Assembly: GCF_006517175.1 (NCBI RefSeq)
Contig: NZ_CP041186.1
Coordinates: forward strand, 7,467,074-7,531,073
Direction of reading: 5' to 3'
DNA length: 64,000 nt
DNA from: Persicimonas caeni
GTDB lineage: Bacteria; Myxococcota_A; Bradymonadia; Bradymonadales; Bradymonadaceae
How positions within the stretch are numbered: position 1 is the stretch's first letter; the number at the start of each line of letters is the position of its first letter. The translations under genes were made by a program, and so were the position numbers. Below the pieces are notes generated by a model. The model had not been told where the DNA came from. It searched no databases and saw only the letters and a program-made list of their open reading frames with translations. This document shows positions 27,301-36,063 of the stretch, piece after piece.

Positions 27301-28820
27301 GTCCGAAGTGGACGGATTATATTGCGTCGAAGATTCGAGCGGTCGTCGGTCGGCCCGTAGAATCGCCTCGCGGCAGCGAGGCACCGCTGCGCGCAGCCTT
27401 CGAGCAGGCTCCGTTTGCCTTCCAGACGTACTCGCCGGACGGAGCCGCCAAGACGGCCAACCAACGCTGGCATGAGTTGTGGGATGCGCCACCTGGTGCT
27501 CTCGACGGTTATAATGTCTTCGAGGACCCGCAGGTGCGCGCCCTGGGCGTCGTCGACCAGATTCGGTGCGCGTTCGCCGGAGAAGTCGTACGTCTGTCGC
27601 CGATTTACTACGACCCTTCGCGCATCGGACGACAGGGCGAGCCAAGGTGGATTCGCGTGTCGTTTTATCCGCTCAAGGACCAAAACGGTGAGATCTTCGA
27701 AGTGGTTCAGGTGACCGATGATATCACCGCGTTGGTGCAGGCAGAGGCCGCGCAGCGCCGCGCGCTCGAGCTGCAGCGCCTGGCGCTCGCGTCGGCAAAG
27801 ATGGGCATGTGGGACTTCGACGTGAACGCGCAGACGGTCGCTTGGGACGCGCGCTGTCGAGAGCTCTTCGGTGCGACCGAGCCCGTGGTGCCCCTCGAGG
27901 TGCCGATGTCGCGCATTCACGAGAACGATCGACCGGAGGTGAATGCTGCGCTCGAGGCCGCGGTAGATCCGACATTAGACAACGCCTACGACGTCGAATT
28001 CCGAGTGATTCCGCGACCCGGCGAGCTTCGATGGGTCCACGCGACCGGAAAGGCGCTGCACGAGAGCGGCGGCGCCGACGCCATCGGCACGCGCCTCGTC
28101 GGTGTAGTAGGCGATACAACCGAGCAAAAGCAGGCAACCCAGCGTAAGGACGAGTTTTTGGCCATGCTGGGCCACGAATTGCGCAACCCATTGGCCGCCA
28201 TCCAACTGGCCGTGGATCTGCTCGAGCAACAGGGTGAGGTGGCCTCCATTCGAGAGCGCACCGTGGCGATGCTCGGGCGTCAATCGGCCCAGATGGCCAA
28301 ATTGATCGACGGGCTTCTGGATGTGTCGCGGATCGTGCGCGGCAAGATCATGGTCGACAAACAGGAGGTCGACCTCACCCAACTGCTGCACGACGTCATC
28401 GCCGTGAGAGAGGGAAACGCCAAGGCCAAGAATATCCATTTGGAGGTAGAACTAGCCTCCGATGAGCCCATGGCACTCTGCGCCGATCCCGCCCGCCTCA
28501 CCCAGATCTTCGAGAATTTGGTTTCGAACGCTCTCAAGTTCACCGATCCCGGCGGCACCGTCAAAGTTGTGGCCGAGCGCTCGAACGGCTGCGCCGTGGT
28601 GCGCGTGAGCGATACCGGCATCGGCTTTCGGCCCGAGCGAGCCGACGTTCTCTTCGAAGCGTTCAAGCAAGAGCCCCAAGACATCGCTCGCCAGCGCGGG
28701 GGGCTGGGCCTCGGATTGGCCGTGGCTGCGGGGCTGGTCGAATTGCACGGGGGAACCATCGAGGCGCACAGCTCGGGGCTAGGCGAGGGCGCGACGTTCA
28801 CCGTACGCCTGCCGCTATGA
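27297..28820 (+). CDS. PAS-domain sensor histidine kinase
   Basis: A 507-residue cytoplasmic sensor kinase without membrane segments. Two PAS domains occupy about residues 30-155 and 165-285 (the first begins RAAFEQAPFAFQTYSPDGAA; the second begins LASAKMGMWDFDVNAQTVAWD). The HisKA domain follows, with His293 in HELRNPLAAIQLAVDLLEQQ. The ATPase domain has NLVSNALKFTDPGG, then VSDTGIGFRPE and GGLGLGLAVAAGLVELHGG. All expected boxes are intact. No response regulator is next to it, so the partner is elsewhere. The next gene, 91 bp away, is the DEP-oxidoreductase fusion, so a redox stimulus is possible. ATG 27297 overlaps the end of a small leader frame; in-frame ATGs further upstream give Arg-rich, unlikely extensions. 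Confidence 0.85.
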   Translation: MSPKWTDYIASKIRAVVGRPVESPRGSEAPLRAAFEQAPFAFQTYSPDGAAKTANQRWHELWDAPPGALDGYNVFEDPQVRALGVVDQIRCAFAGEVVRLSPIYYDPSRIGRQGEPRWIRVSFYPLKDQNGEIFEVVQVTDDITALVQAEAAQRRALELQRLALASAKMGMWDFDVNAQTVAWDARCRELFGATEPVVPLEVPMSRIHENDRPEVNAALEAAVDPTLDNAYDVEFRVIPRPGELRWVHATGKALHESGGADAIGTRLVGVVGDTTEQKQATQRKDEFLAMLGHELRNPLAAIQLAVDLLEQQGEVASIRERTVAMLGRQSAQMAKLIDGLLDVSRIVRGKIMVDKQEVDLTQLLHDVIAVREGNAKAKNIHLEVELASDEPMALCADPARLTQIFENLVSNALKFTDPGGTVKVVAERSNGCAVVRVSDTGIGFRPERADVLFEAFKQEPQDIARQRGGLGLGLAVAAGLVELHGGTIEAHSSGLGEGATFTVRLPL

Positions 28821-28911
28821 GTGCTGGGACGAAGAGACGACACGATGCCGGAGTCCTGAAGAGTGTGCCAAGAACGATTCGAGTCTGATTCCTCAGGTAG
28901 ACGAAGCCATC

Positions 28912-30891
28912 ATGAAAGAGCGAACGGAAGTCGTCTCGGAGCTCGAGAAAGAACGAGATATCGGAATGCACCCCGACGAGCTCATCGAGAAGCTGCGCGA
29001 GAATGTCGAGATTACCGACCGTACATACCGGCTAGAGACCTACGAGGATTGCTTTGTCGGTGAGGAGGCGTGCGCGTGGATGGTCGAGGCGGGGGTGGCC
29101 CGCGACATCGAGGAGGCCGAGCGAATCGGCAACCTGTTGCTCGAAGCCGGGGTGTTCCACCATGTGCTACGCGAGCACAAGTTCGAGAACGATTACCTGT
29201 TCTACCGGTTCTCGTCCGATGAGGATCACGGACGCAAGGCCGAGAGCGGCAGCGGCGGAAAGGTGTCGTGGTCCGATGTATTCGGGCCGGCGCATCCTGG
29301 CGACTCCGGCGTGGGGCTGCAGCCGCGCATGCCGGACGACGTGATGCTCCAAACGGCGACAAAGGTCGACCAAATCGGCGTGGAGCCGATGGACGAGGCA
29401 AACGTCGAGTTGCTCGACCAGGTGCATCCGCCCGCTTGGGTCAATCCGGAGCCGAAGGACCGCTACAACATGGTCGTCATCGGCGCAGGAACCGGCGGAT
29501 TGGTCACCGCCGCGGCCGTGGCCGGCCTGGGCGGCAAAGTCGCGATCATCGAAAAGCATCTGATGGGTGGTGACTGCTTGAACTTCGGGTGCGTGCCCTC
29601 CAAGGCGTTGCTCCGGGCGGCTCGTGCTGCCGCCGAGGTGCGGCGCGCCGGGGAGTTCGGCGTGCACGTTCGAGGCGAAGTCGAGATCGATTTCGGGCAG
29701 GTCATGGAGCGGGTACGCGCGGTACGTGCTCAGCTCTCGCACCACGACTCGGCCGAGCGATTCGCAAAGGAGTTGGGGGTCGATGTGTTCCTGGGCGAAG
29801 CTAGGTTCAGCGGACCGAACACGGTGCGGGTGGGGGAGACCGAACTCGACTTCGCCAAGGCGTGTATTGCCACCGGGGCACAGCCGGCGGTTCCTTCCAT
29901 CGCGGGCCTGAAGGAGGCGCCGTATTTGACGAGCTCGAGCCTGTTCAATTTGACCGAGCTCCCTGCGCGGTTTGGTGTGATTGGCGCCGGGCCCATTGGT
30001 GCGGAGATGGCCCAAGCGTTCAGCCGGTTGGGAGCGCAGGTGACCCTCTTCGATATCCAGGAGCGCATTTTGCCGCGTGAGGATGTCGAAGCGGCCGAAA
30101 TCGTGCATCGCGCGCTCGAGGAAGATGGCGTGGTGTTTCGGCTCGGCGCGGATATCGGCAGGGTGTCGTCCGGAGACGAATCGTCGAGTATCTGCGTGCA
30201 CCTGAACGTCGGGGAGGCAGGTCGCGAAACATGTAAATTCGACCAGCTCTTGGTCGCCACCGGACGACGCCCCAATGTCACGGAACTAGGACTCGAAGAG
30301 GCCGGCGTCGAGTTCGACGAGCGTCACGGCGTGGCCGTGGACGACAGGCTACAGACGACGAACTCCGATATTTATGCTGTCGGAGATGTCGCCACGCGTT
30401 ATCGGTTCACCCACGCCGCCGACTTTATGGCGCGAATGGTCGTAAGGAACGCGCTATTCTTCGGGCGTCAGAAGTTCGACGATTTGTTGATTCCCTGGTG
30501 CACCTACACCGATCCAGAAGTTGCTCACGTGGGGCTCTATCCGCGCGACCTCGAAGAGCGGGGCATCAATTACCGGACGTTGACACAGCCCTTTGATGAA
30601 GTCGATCGGGCCGTCTTGGAAGGAGAGAGCGAGGGGTTTGTTCGCCTGCACGTCGACGACTCCGGAGCCATCCTCGGGGCGACGATCGTGGGGCCGCGTG
30701 CCGGTGACCTCATTAGCGAAATTACCGTGGCGATGCGCGCGGGCATGGAGCTCGACACGCTGGCCGATGTCATTCATCCGTACCCGACGACTGCTTCGGC
30801 GATTCGACAGGCAGGCGACGCGTATAATCGGACTCGTTTGACGTTGACCGTCAAGAAGCTACTGCGTCGGGTGTTGTCCATGCGCCGCTGA
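28912..30891 (+). CDS. DEP domain fused to FAD-dependent disulfide oxidoreductase (mercuric reductase-like)
   Basis: The 659-residue protein has two clear parts. Residues about 20-100 look like a DEP domain (DRTYRLETYEDCFVGEEACAW, ending YLFYRF), a fold that in eukaryotes anchors signalling proteins to membranes and receptors. Residues about 150-650 form a class I pyridine nucleotide-disulfide oxidoreductase: MVVIGAGTGGLVTAAAVAGLGG near residue 187, the redox pair in GGDCLNFGCVPSK (Cys222 and Cys227), a second NAD(P)-binding Rossmann segment GVIGAGPIGAEMAQAFSRLG, and the C-terminal dimerisation part with HPYPTTASAIRQAGD. The linker VELLDQVHPPAWVNP is shared by environmental MerA-like proteins. 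A C-terminal Cys pair as in true MerA is absent, so mercury may not be the substrate. It is 91 bp downstream of a sensor kinase. Confidence 0.85.
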   Translation: MKERTEVVSELEKERDIGMHPDELIEKLRENVEITDRTYRLETYEDCFVGEEACAWMVEAGVARDIEEAERIGNLLLEAGVFHHVLREHKFENDYLFYRFSSDEDHGRKAESGSGGKVSWSDVFGPAHPGDSGVGLQPRMPDDVMLQTATKVDQIGVEPMDEANVELLDQVHPPAWVNPEPKDRYNMVVIGAGTGGLVTAAAVAGLGGKVAIIEKHLMGGDCLNFGCVPSKALLRAARAAAEVRRAGEFGVHVRGEVEIDFGQVMERVRAVRAQLSHHDSAERFAKELGVDVFLGEARFSGPNTVRVGETELDFAKACIATGAQPAVPSIAGLKEAPYLTSSSLFNLTELPARFGVIGAGPIGAEMAQAFSRLGAQVTLFDIQERILPREDVEAAEIVHRALEEDGVVFRLGADIGRVSSGDESSSICVHLNVGEAGRETCKFDQLLVATGRRPNVTELGLEEAGVEFDERHGVAVDDRLQTTNSDIYAVGDVATRYRFTHAADFMARMVVRNALFFGRQKFDDLLIPWCTYTDPEVAHVGLYPRDLEERGINYRTLTQPFDEVDRAVLEGESEGFVRLHVDDSGAILGATIVGPRAGDLISEITVAMRAGMELDTLADVIHPYPTTASAIRQAGDAYNRTRLTLTVKKLLRRVLSMRR

Positions 30892-31110
30892 GTCGGCCCT
30901 CGCGATCTGGTTGGTGAGCTCTACGTCGGCTCGAGTTCTCCGCCATACCAATCGCCACTAACTTGTTGGCGAGGGTATGCGTGTTCAGCTTGTTCTTCGC
31001 GGGGACCCCCGTCGACCGGATGACAGGCTGCTGGAGGCGCTGACACGCCCGATTCGAGTGAATATGGCTTGCGCATCGCGAGTTGACGTGATAGCAGTTC
31101 CCGAAGCTTT

Positions 31111-31119
31111 TGTTAGTAT
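31111..31119 (+). promoter_or_regulatory. Possible extended -10 for the SCP2 gene
   Basis: TG-T-TAGTAT at 31111-31119 has the extended -10 form and lies 34 bases before the ATG of the SCP2-domain gene, with an A/T-richer surround. No good -35 hexamer lies 16-18 bases upstream. Weak evidence. Confidence 0.25.
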
Positions 31120-31152
31120 TTGCTTACAACCTCCTAACGAAGGGGCAAAGAG

Positions 31153-31476
31153 ATGGCGACTGCACAGGAAATCTTCAGCGAGACGCTTCCCAACAAGCTC
31201 GAAGGCAACGAGAAGATCCAGAGCATCAACTCGGTCTACCAGTTCAACATCACTGGCGACGACGGTGGTTCCTGGACGGTCGACTTCACCAAAGACGGCG
31301 ACTACGTCAGCGAGGGTGAGTCCGACGATGCCGACGTGACCATCGAGATGAAGGACAGCGACTTTGTCGACATGTGGGAGGGCAAGCTGCCCGGACCGCA
31401 GGCCTTCATGATGGGCAAGATCAAGATCCAGGGCGACATGGGCCTGGCGATGAAGCTTCAGACCTTCATGGGCTAA
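31153..31476 (+). CDS. SCP2 sterol/lipid-binding domain protein
   Basis: The 107-residue protein consists almost wholly of an SCP2 domain, a small alpha/beta fold with a hydrophobic pocket that binds fatty acyl-CoA or sterol-like lipids. Diagnostic parts are the YQFNITGDDGGSWTVDF strand pair, the ADVTIEMKDSDFVDM segment, and the final GKIKIQGDMGLAMKLQTFMG helix. It is cytoplasmic with no signal peptide. A GGGGCAAAGAG site precedes ATG 31153. A strong terminator follows, so it is its own transcription unit. The next gene is an AMACR-like enzyme, and the two could share acyl-CoA substrates. Confidence 0.9.
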   Translation: MATAQEIFSETLPNKLEGNEKIQSINSVYQFNITGDDGGSWTVDFTKDGDYVSEGESDDADVTIEMKDSDFVDMWEGKLPGPQAFMMGKIKIQGDMGLAMKLQTFMG

Positions 31477-31502
31477 ATCGCGCCAGCCGCGATTGTTTGA
31501 AG

Positions 31503-31533
31503 AAAGGCGCACTCTTTGGGGTGCGCCTTTTTT
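31503..31533 (+). terminator. Intrinsic terminator
   Basis: AAAGGCGCAC (31503-31512) and GTGCGCCTTT (31521-31530) form a perfect ten-base stem around an eight-base loop, followed by further T residues. It ends the SCP2 gene. Confidence 0.9.
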
Positions 31534-31612
31534 GCTTTAAATCGGTGCGAGTGCTTCCAGCTTTCGCAAGCGAGGGCAAGATGACCCCGCACCCAACGAC
31601 AAGGAGCCTCCG

Positions 31613-32773
31613 ATGAACGCTGACGAGTTGTGGTTGTCCGATTTGAAAGTCCTCGACCTCTCGAGGCTTTTGCCCGGGCCGTTTTGCACGTTGATGCTGG
31701 CGGATATGGGCGCGGACGTCCTGAAGATCGAGTCGACAACTGGCGGCGACTACGCGCGGTACTATCCGCCGATGGCCGGTGAGTATGGGGCGTTCTTCGC
31801 AGGCATCAATCGCAACAAGCGCTCGATGACGCTCAACCTCAAGGAGGAGACGGGCGTCTATGTTCTCCAAAAGCTCGTCGAGGAGGCTGACATCCTCGTC
31901 GAGTCGTTTCGGCCGGGCGTCATGGACAGGCTTTGTTTGGGGTACGAGACGCTGTCGGACATCAACGAGGGGCTGATTTACTGCTCGATTTCGGGATACG
32001 GCCAGATTGGACCGATGAAGGGCAAGGCCGGCCACGATTTGAATTATATGGCGCGCGCCGGCTTGCTCGAGCAGAACGGGCGCCACGGGGAGAGCCCGGT
32101 AGTTCCGGGGTTCCAGTTGGCTGACATCGCCGGTGGGGCGTTGTATGCCGCGGTGGGAATTCTGGCGGCGCTGCACAAGCGCGAGCGCACTGGGAAAGGC
32201 GCCCACGTCGATATTTCGATGACCGACGGTGCGCTGAGCTTTCACCTGCCGATGCACTCGTCGTTGGCCGCCGGTCAGCCTCAGGAGCGCGGCCGGGGCA
32301 TGCTCACAGGAGGGCTTCCTTGCTACAACGTCTACGAGACGAAAGATGGCAAGTACCTATCGGTTGGCTCACTCGAGCCGAAGTTCTGGATGGGATTTGT
32401 GCAGGTCATAGACGCCCCGGAGGTCGCAGGTGAGGGCATGAATGCGGGGGAGCAGGGCGAGGAGACACGGGCGCAAGTGGCTGAAGTGCTGCGCCAGAAA
32501 ACCCTCGAGGAGTGGTTGAGCCTTTTCGAGGAAGCAGATGTCTGCGTCGAGCCGGTGCGTTCGCCGGCCGAGGTCCTCGAAGACGAACTCTTCAAGGCGC
32601 GCGAGATGTTCTTCGACATCGCCGGCGTCCACCAGACACGCACGCCACTGACGCCCAAAGACCGCGAACACACGGCAGCGCCCGGCCTCGGTGAACATAC
32701 TGAGGAGGTGCTCGAGGGGTTGGGGTATGGAGCAGAGGAGGTGGGGGCGATGAAGGACGAGGGGGTCATTTGA
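31613..32773 (+). CDS. Family III CoA-transferase / alpha-methylacyl-CoA racemase-like enzyme
   Basis: The 386-residue protein is of the CaiB/BaiF family. It has the N-terminal LDLSRLLPGPFCTLMLADMG, ADVLKIE, and the RNKRSMTLNLK and GHDLNYMARAG segments. GHDLNY carries the His used by 2-methylacyl-CoA racemase (AMACR), ADIAGGALYA carries the Asp, and the YNVYETKDGKYLSVGSLEPKFW segment is characteristic of AMACR rather than of formyl- or carnitine-CoA-transferases. AMACR epimerises branched-chain acyl-CoA esters so they can enter beta-oxidation. AAGGAG stands six bases before ATG 31613. The SCP2 gene upstream fits a lipid-related role. Assignment to racemase over transferase is likely but not certain. 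Confidence 0.85.
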   Translation: MNADELWLSDLKVLDLSRLLPGPFCTLMLADMGADVLKIESTTGGDYARYYPPMAGEYGAFFAGINRNKRSMTLNLKEETGVYVLQKLVEEADILVESFRPGVMDRLCLGYETLSDINEGLIYCSISGYGQIGPMKGKAGHDLNYMARAGLLEQNGRHGESPVVPGFQLADIAGGALYAAVGILAALHKRERTGKGAHVDISMTDGALSFHLPMHSSLAAGQPQERGRGMLTGGLPCYNVYETKDGKYLSVGSLEPKFWMGFVQVIDAPEVAGEGMNAGEQGEETRAQVAEVLRQKTLEEWLSLFEEADVCVEPVRSPAEVLEDELFKAREMFFDIAGVHQTRTPLTPKDREHTAAPGLGEHTEEVLEGLGYGAEEVGAMKDEGVI

Positions 32774-32800
32774 CCCCTCCCTCAAAAACCACCCCAAATA

Positions 32801-32816
32801 GGTGTCAGACACCGTG
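32801..32816. repeat. REP-like palindrome 1
   Basis: GGTGTC-A-GACACC is a perfect inverted repeat at 32801-32813. The 16 bases through 32816 (ending CGTG) are identical to those at 36642-36657. It lies about 240 bases outside the REP-associated transposase on its 3' side. Confidence 0.6.
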
Positions 32817-33057
32817 TAAAGCAGGCTCTATGCGGCTCACGGGGCGATCTCCGGGGTAAGACCCCCCATCAAAGCGTTGGAAATACGTGGCACCTTTGAT
32901 CACGTGACGGGGGCGTTCTCAAATTCCGGCATTATTCTAGGTCATTCGTTGCGGTATCGGCTTCCCGTGCGGCTACGCAGGCACACTTCGGCGGGCTCGC
33001 GCCTCGGGAAGGCGCAAACGGGCGGGTACAATGGCTGGGACAGCGAATTGGGGGGAC

Positions 33058-34020
33058 TTAGTTGAGGTGAGGCGGTGGCTCGCGGCGGATATCGCAGCTG
33101 CCGCCCACGCAGAACTGGCGGCCCGGCGGAATGGTGCCGTCGGGAAATTCGACCTCCGACTTGCCCTCGCGCCACCTGCCGACTGCGGTTCGGTACCGAT
33201 CGACGAGAAGTCGTCGGTCTTCGCGGTACTCCTGGCGCTGCTTGAAATCGCCGCCGTGGCACAGGGGCCGAGGCGCCTTCTTCGATTTCCTCGGAGAGTC
33301 GCTCCATTTCACGCTGAGCGCCTTCTTTGGCCCAGGGCACGGCACGGTGCGCAGTTTGGCCAACTCTCCGGCGTGTGTGTGACACTCGTCGACGATCTTT
33401 TGGTGGTAAGCCTCGTCGTCGAGCTCCTGCCACTGCGGAAGCTTGGCCATCTCGAGGGCGTACCGTTCGGTGGCCATCTCGATGAGCTCTGCTTCGGTCT
33501 TGTCCTCGTTCTTCTTTTTTCGCTTCTCCGCCCAGTACGTCTTGCGGTTGACCACCTCGCCCACCATCGGCTTCCCGCTTTTGTGGATGTCCCACGAACA
33601 CAGCCCCGGCCACTGCTTCGGGTGGTGCACGAGGTTCGACTCAGACGGATTGCACACGATGTAGCGCAGGCGTTGGAGCATCGCCTCGTCTGTGAGGACT
33701 TTGATCGCGGTGTAGCGGCGCTCCCAGAAGGTACCGGTGCGGTTGCGTAACTTGTTGATCTTTTTGGCCAGCTGACTCTGGAAGTCGCGCATGAACAGAT
33801 GCATCTGCAGTGAGCGGCAGCGCGCGAGGATGTGGAAGTGATTGGACATGAAGCAAAACGCGAAGATCTCGACCCCGTACATCCAGGCGTATTTGGACAG
33901 CAGCCCCAGGATGATGGCGTTGACCTGCTCCTCGGGCAGAAGTGCATAAATCTGGTGCAGGGTGCGGTTGCCGAGTTCGTAAATGGCGTCCTTTTCCTGA
34001 TTTCGCAGTGGGTGTCCCAT
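33058..34020 (-). CDS. REP-associated tyrosine transposase (RAYT, TnpA_REP/IS200-like)
   Basis: The 320-residue protein belongs to the Y1/HUH transposase superfamily. The metal-binding pair is His61 and His63 in MSNHFHILAR. A candidate catalytic tyrosine is Tyr120 in LRYIVCNPSESNL, equivalent to the RYIxxNPVRA motif of RAYTs. A WERRYTAIKV segment matches the usual RYK/WxxRY region. The C-terminal half (about residues 150-320) is longer than in the smallest RAYTs; it is rich in Lys/Arg and has a short GRQFCVGGSCD motif near the end. RAYTs do not normally move themselves; they act on REP palindromes scattered in the genome. Palindromes of the GGTGTCxGACACC type flank this gene on both sides. 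I take ATG 34020 as the start. Confidence 0.88.
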   Translation of the reverse strand: MGHPLRNQEKDAIYELGNRTLHQIYALLPEEQVNAIILGLLSKYAWMYGVEIFAFCFMSNHFHILARCRSLQMHLFMRDFQSQLAKKINKLRNRTGTFWERRYTAIKVLTDEAMLQRLRYIVCNPSESNLVHHPKQWPGLCSWDIHKSGKPMVGEVVNRKTYWAEKRKKKNEDKTEAELIEMATERYALEMAKLPQWQELDDEAYHQKIVDECHTHAGELAKLRTVPCPGPKKALSVKWSDSPRKSKKAPRPLCHGGDFKQRQEYREDRRLLVDRYRTAVGRWREGKSEVEFPDGTIPPGRQFCVGGSCDIRREPPPHLN

Positions 34021-34060
34021 GGGTGCCGTGCTCCGTGAATAGATGAAGGTTCATCAACAG

Positions 34061-34084
34061 CCCTCATTACGGTTTTCGGCAAAA
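34061..34084. repeat. 24-bp dispersed repeat, copy 2
   Basis: This is identical over 24 bases to 15374-15397. It lies 40 bases upstream of the transposase start. Like copy 1 it is followed by TTCGTTGCGT and then by a T-run. Confidence 0.75.
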
Positions 34085-34183
34085 GGGGACGATTCGTTGC
34101 GTGATCGAGCAGATTTTTTTGCGGAGATGCGGCAGAAGATCGGCTCCCCGATCGCGCCGTGATGCGCATGAAAGCTAACCCAC

Positions 34184-34200
34184 ACGGTGCCTGACACCGT
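34184..34200. repeat. REP-like palindrome 2
   Basis: ACGGTG-CCTGA-CACCGT (34184-34200) is an inverted repeat closely related to palindromes 1 and 3. It lies about 165 bases upstream of the transposase start. Confidence 0.6.
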
Positions 34201-34252
34201 CTTGGGGGTGGGGCGAGATCGGGGTGGGATTTCTGTTGGCGGCGTGGAGGTG

Positions 34253-34483
34253 TCAGTACTCTTCGTCGGCTGCGGGGGCGGTGCTTCGTGGTGTGTCGCA
34301 CGTGCAGCATCGCCCCTCCTCGGTGGTCTCGCAAACTTTGACCTGACCGTCGGGGCAGTTGTCGAAGGTATCGATGCCCGTGCTCATACTCGGGCACCCG
34401 AAGGAGCCGATGCTGCACCCGACGCAGGTTGTGGCCACAAAGAGGCTGAGTGCGGCGATATGTCTGGTGACTCGCGTGTTCAT
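34253..34483 (-). CDS. Small Cys-rich lipoprotein
   Basis: The 76-residue protein has a signal peptide with a lipobox-like end (SLFVATTCVGCS), so it is probably lipidated at Cys in the VGC step. The mature part has several Cys (FGCPS, DNCPD, KVCETTEEGRCCTCD). It has no known domain. The start is ATG 34483, with GGGAG five bases upstream; longer in-frame readings lack a signal. It is the last gene of the minus-strand cluster and starts two bases after the stop of the membrane protein gene, so it is co-transcribed with it. Confidence 0.65.
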   Translation of the reverse strand: MNTRVTRHIAALSLFVATTCVGCSIGSFGCPSMSTGIDTFDNCPDGQVKVCETTEEGRCCTCDTPRSTAPAADEEY

Positions 34484-34485
34484 GT

Positions 34486-36051
34486 TCACTCCCTCACATC
34501 CAGCACGAATACCGCCGCATTTCGCGGCCCCCAAGTGACCTGCTTGGCAGGCTCATCTTGCAGACGTTTCGGCGCCGGCTCTCGCTCGTGGAAGCGAGCC
34601 TGCCACTCTGCGGGGCTGGCCGCAAAGTTAAGCGGATCGATGTCGCCCGAGGCGACGTAGGCTTCGAAGTGTGGGCGCCACTTGCCCGCGTATAAGCTTC
34701 TTGAGCGGACTTGCTTTGCCACCGACCGCGCAACCTCGATCGGCAACACATCATCGCGGCTCGCCGGATGGCCCGCTTCGATTGCCCCTTCGGGCGCGCC
34801 GGCGAACAAGTTGTAGTAGCTTCCGTGATACGGGTGGTACAGGACCGTAGAGACCAGCCCCGGCAGCAGAAACAATCCCAGCAAGGCGACGAGCACCGTG
34901 TGCCGCGTACGGGCTGCCACGTCGCGCTCTTCGAGTCGCTCGACGACCAGGCGCGCGAAGGTCGCCAGAATCGAGGCGGCCAAAATGGCCAACACCGGCG
35001 CCGCCATCAGCAGCAAGGGCACGCCGCCCATGTCGCGGGTGCGCAGCGCCCAAGGGAGACCGAGCACAAAGATGAGCGTCAAGATGCTGAAGCTGCGGGG
35101 CAGCTCGAACCCCTCCGCCTTATCGGGCGCGTCCACGAAGATACCGAAGCGCTCCGTCGCCGGGAGCAGCAGCGCGGCAACGGCGCCCAGAACGACTTCC
35201 GGCGGAAACTCGATGGCCGCCCAAACGGCGCCAGTAGTCAACGGCGACCGCTCCACGGCATACACCGTGCCCTCGAAGAGCACCGGCGGAAAATTCCCCA
35301 GCAGCGAAGCGGTCAGGTAGTTGTACCACGTGCCTTCCAGGGCATCGCCAGCCACGCCCAGCGCCCAAAAGAGCACACTAGGAAGCACGACCGCGGCCAC
35401 CGGAGCCACTAGAATGGCCACAGGCACCTCCGATGTCGCTATCATCCCCTTTGCCTCGGGGTCGCTTCGTCTGCCCGCGATGCCCCGTGCCGCAATCACC
35501 ACGATGGGCCAGGCCACAATCCACACGAGCGCCGGGGCCCAACTCAGCGTGAGTGCCGCGGCGACGAGAGACAGCAAAAGTGCGGTCCACCACCGGTGCT
35601 GGGAGAGCGTCGAAAGACGCAGCAGCCAGCACCACAACAACAGCACAATCGCCGCCGGGCCGGGTGTTGTGGCCGCGCCGGCGACAATCGGAAGCCCCAG
35701 AAAGAGCCCCACGGCGATGGCCGCTCCGATTCCCCCGGCGACGGCCTGGGCCATGCGCCAGATGGCCGGAAGCGTCAGTGCCACGGCAATCGCCGAGACC
35801 AACGCAAACCCAAACACCTCGTTGTCGAAGGCTGCGGCCAGCGGAATGTAGAGCAGGTCGATGAACGGATGCGGGCTGTCGAATACGTCGACCGGCGCGT
35901 CGTTCATCAACGCCTTATTGGCCGTACGCAGCCGCTCCATCAACTCCAAACCGGCCGTACCGGTCCCGCGAAGGCCCAGAACGAGCAGGTAAAAGAGAAG
36001 CCCGCCGACTACCAATACCAGCGGGCGCAGTTTTTCGGTCACCATTTTCAT
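34486..36051 (-). CDS. Polytopic membrane protein, glycosyltransferase (GT-C)-like
   Basis: The 521-residue protein has about ten to twelve predicted membrane helices and resembles the ArnT/PMT-type (GT-C) sugar transferases, which use polyprenyl-phosphate sugars. The region after the first helix, DSPHPFIDLLYIPLAAAFDN, lies where GT-C enzymes carry their catalytic Asp-containing loop. The C-terminus is a soluble periplasmic domain of about 100 residues (from LVSTVLYHPYHGSYYNLFAG onward). I do not find a definite family signature, so this is an overall topology match. It lies between the ATL gene and the small lipoprotein in one co-directional cluster. Confidence 0.6.
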   Translation of the reverse strand: MKMVTEKLRPLVLVVGGLLFYLLVLGLRGTGTAGLELMERLRTANKALMNDAPVDVFDSPHPFIDLLYIPLAAAFDNEVFGFALVSAIAVALTLPAIWRMAQAVAGGIGAAIAVGLFLGLPIVAGAATTPGPAAIVLLLWCWLLRLSTLSQHRWWTALLLSLVAAALTLSWAPALVWIVAWPIVVIAARGIAGRRSDPEAKGMIATSEVPVAILVAPVAAVVLPSVLFWALGVAGDALEGTWYNYLTASLLGNFPPVLFEGTVYAVERSPLTTGAVWAAIEFPPEVVLGAVAALLLPATERFGIFVDAPDKAEGFELPRSFSILTLIFVLGLPWALRTRDMGGVPLLLMAAPVLAILAASILATFARLVVERLEERDVAARTRHTVLVALLGLFLLPGLVSTVLYHPYHGSYYNLFAGAPEGAIEAGHPASRDDVLPIEVARSVAKQVRSRSLYAGKWRPHFEAYVASGDIDPLNFAASPAEWQARFHEREPAPKRLQDEPAKQVTWGPRNAAVFVLDVRE

Positions 36052-36063
36052 CGGCCGATCAGC

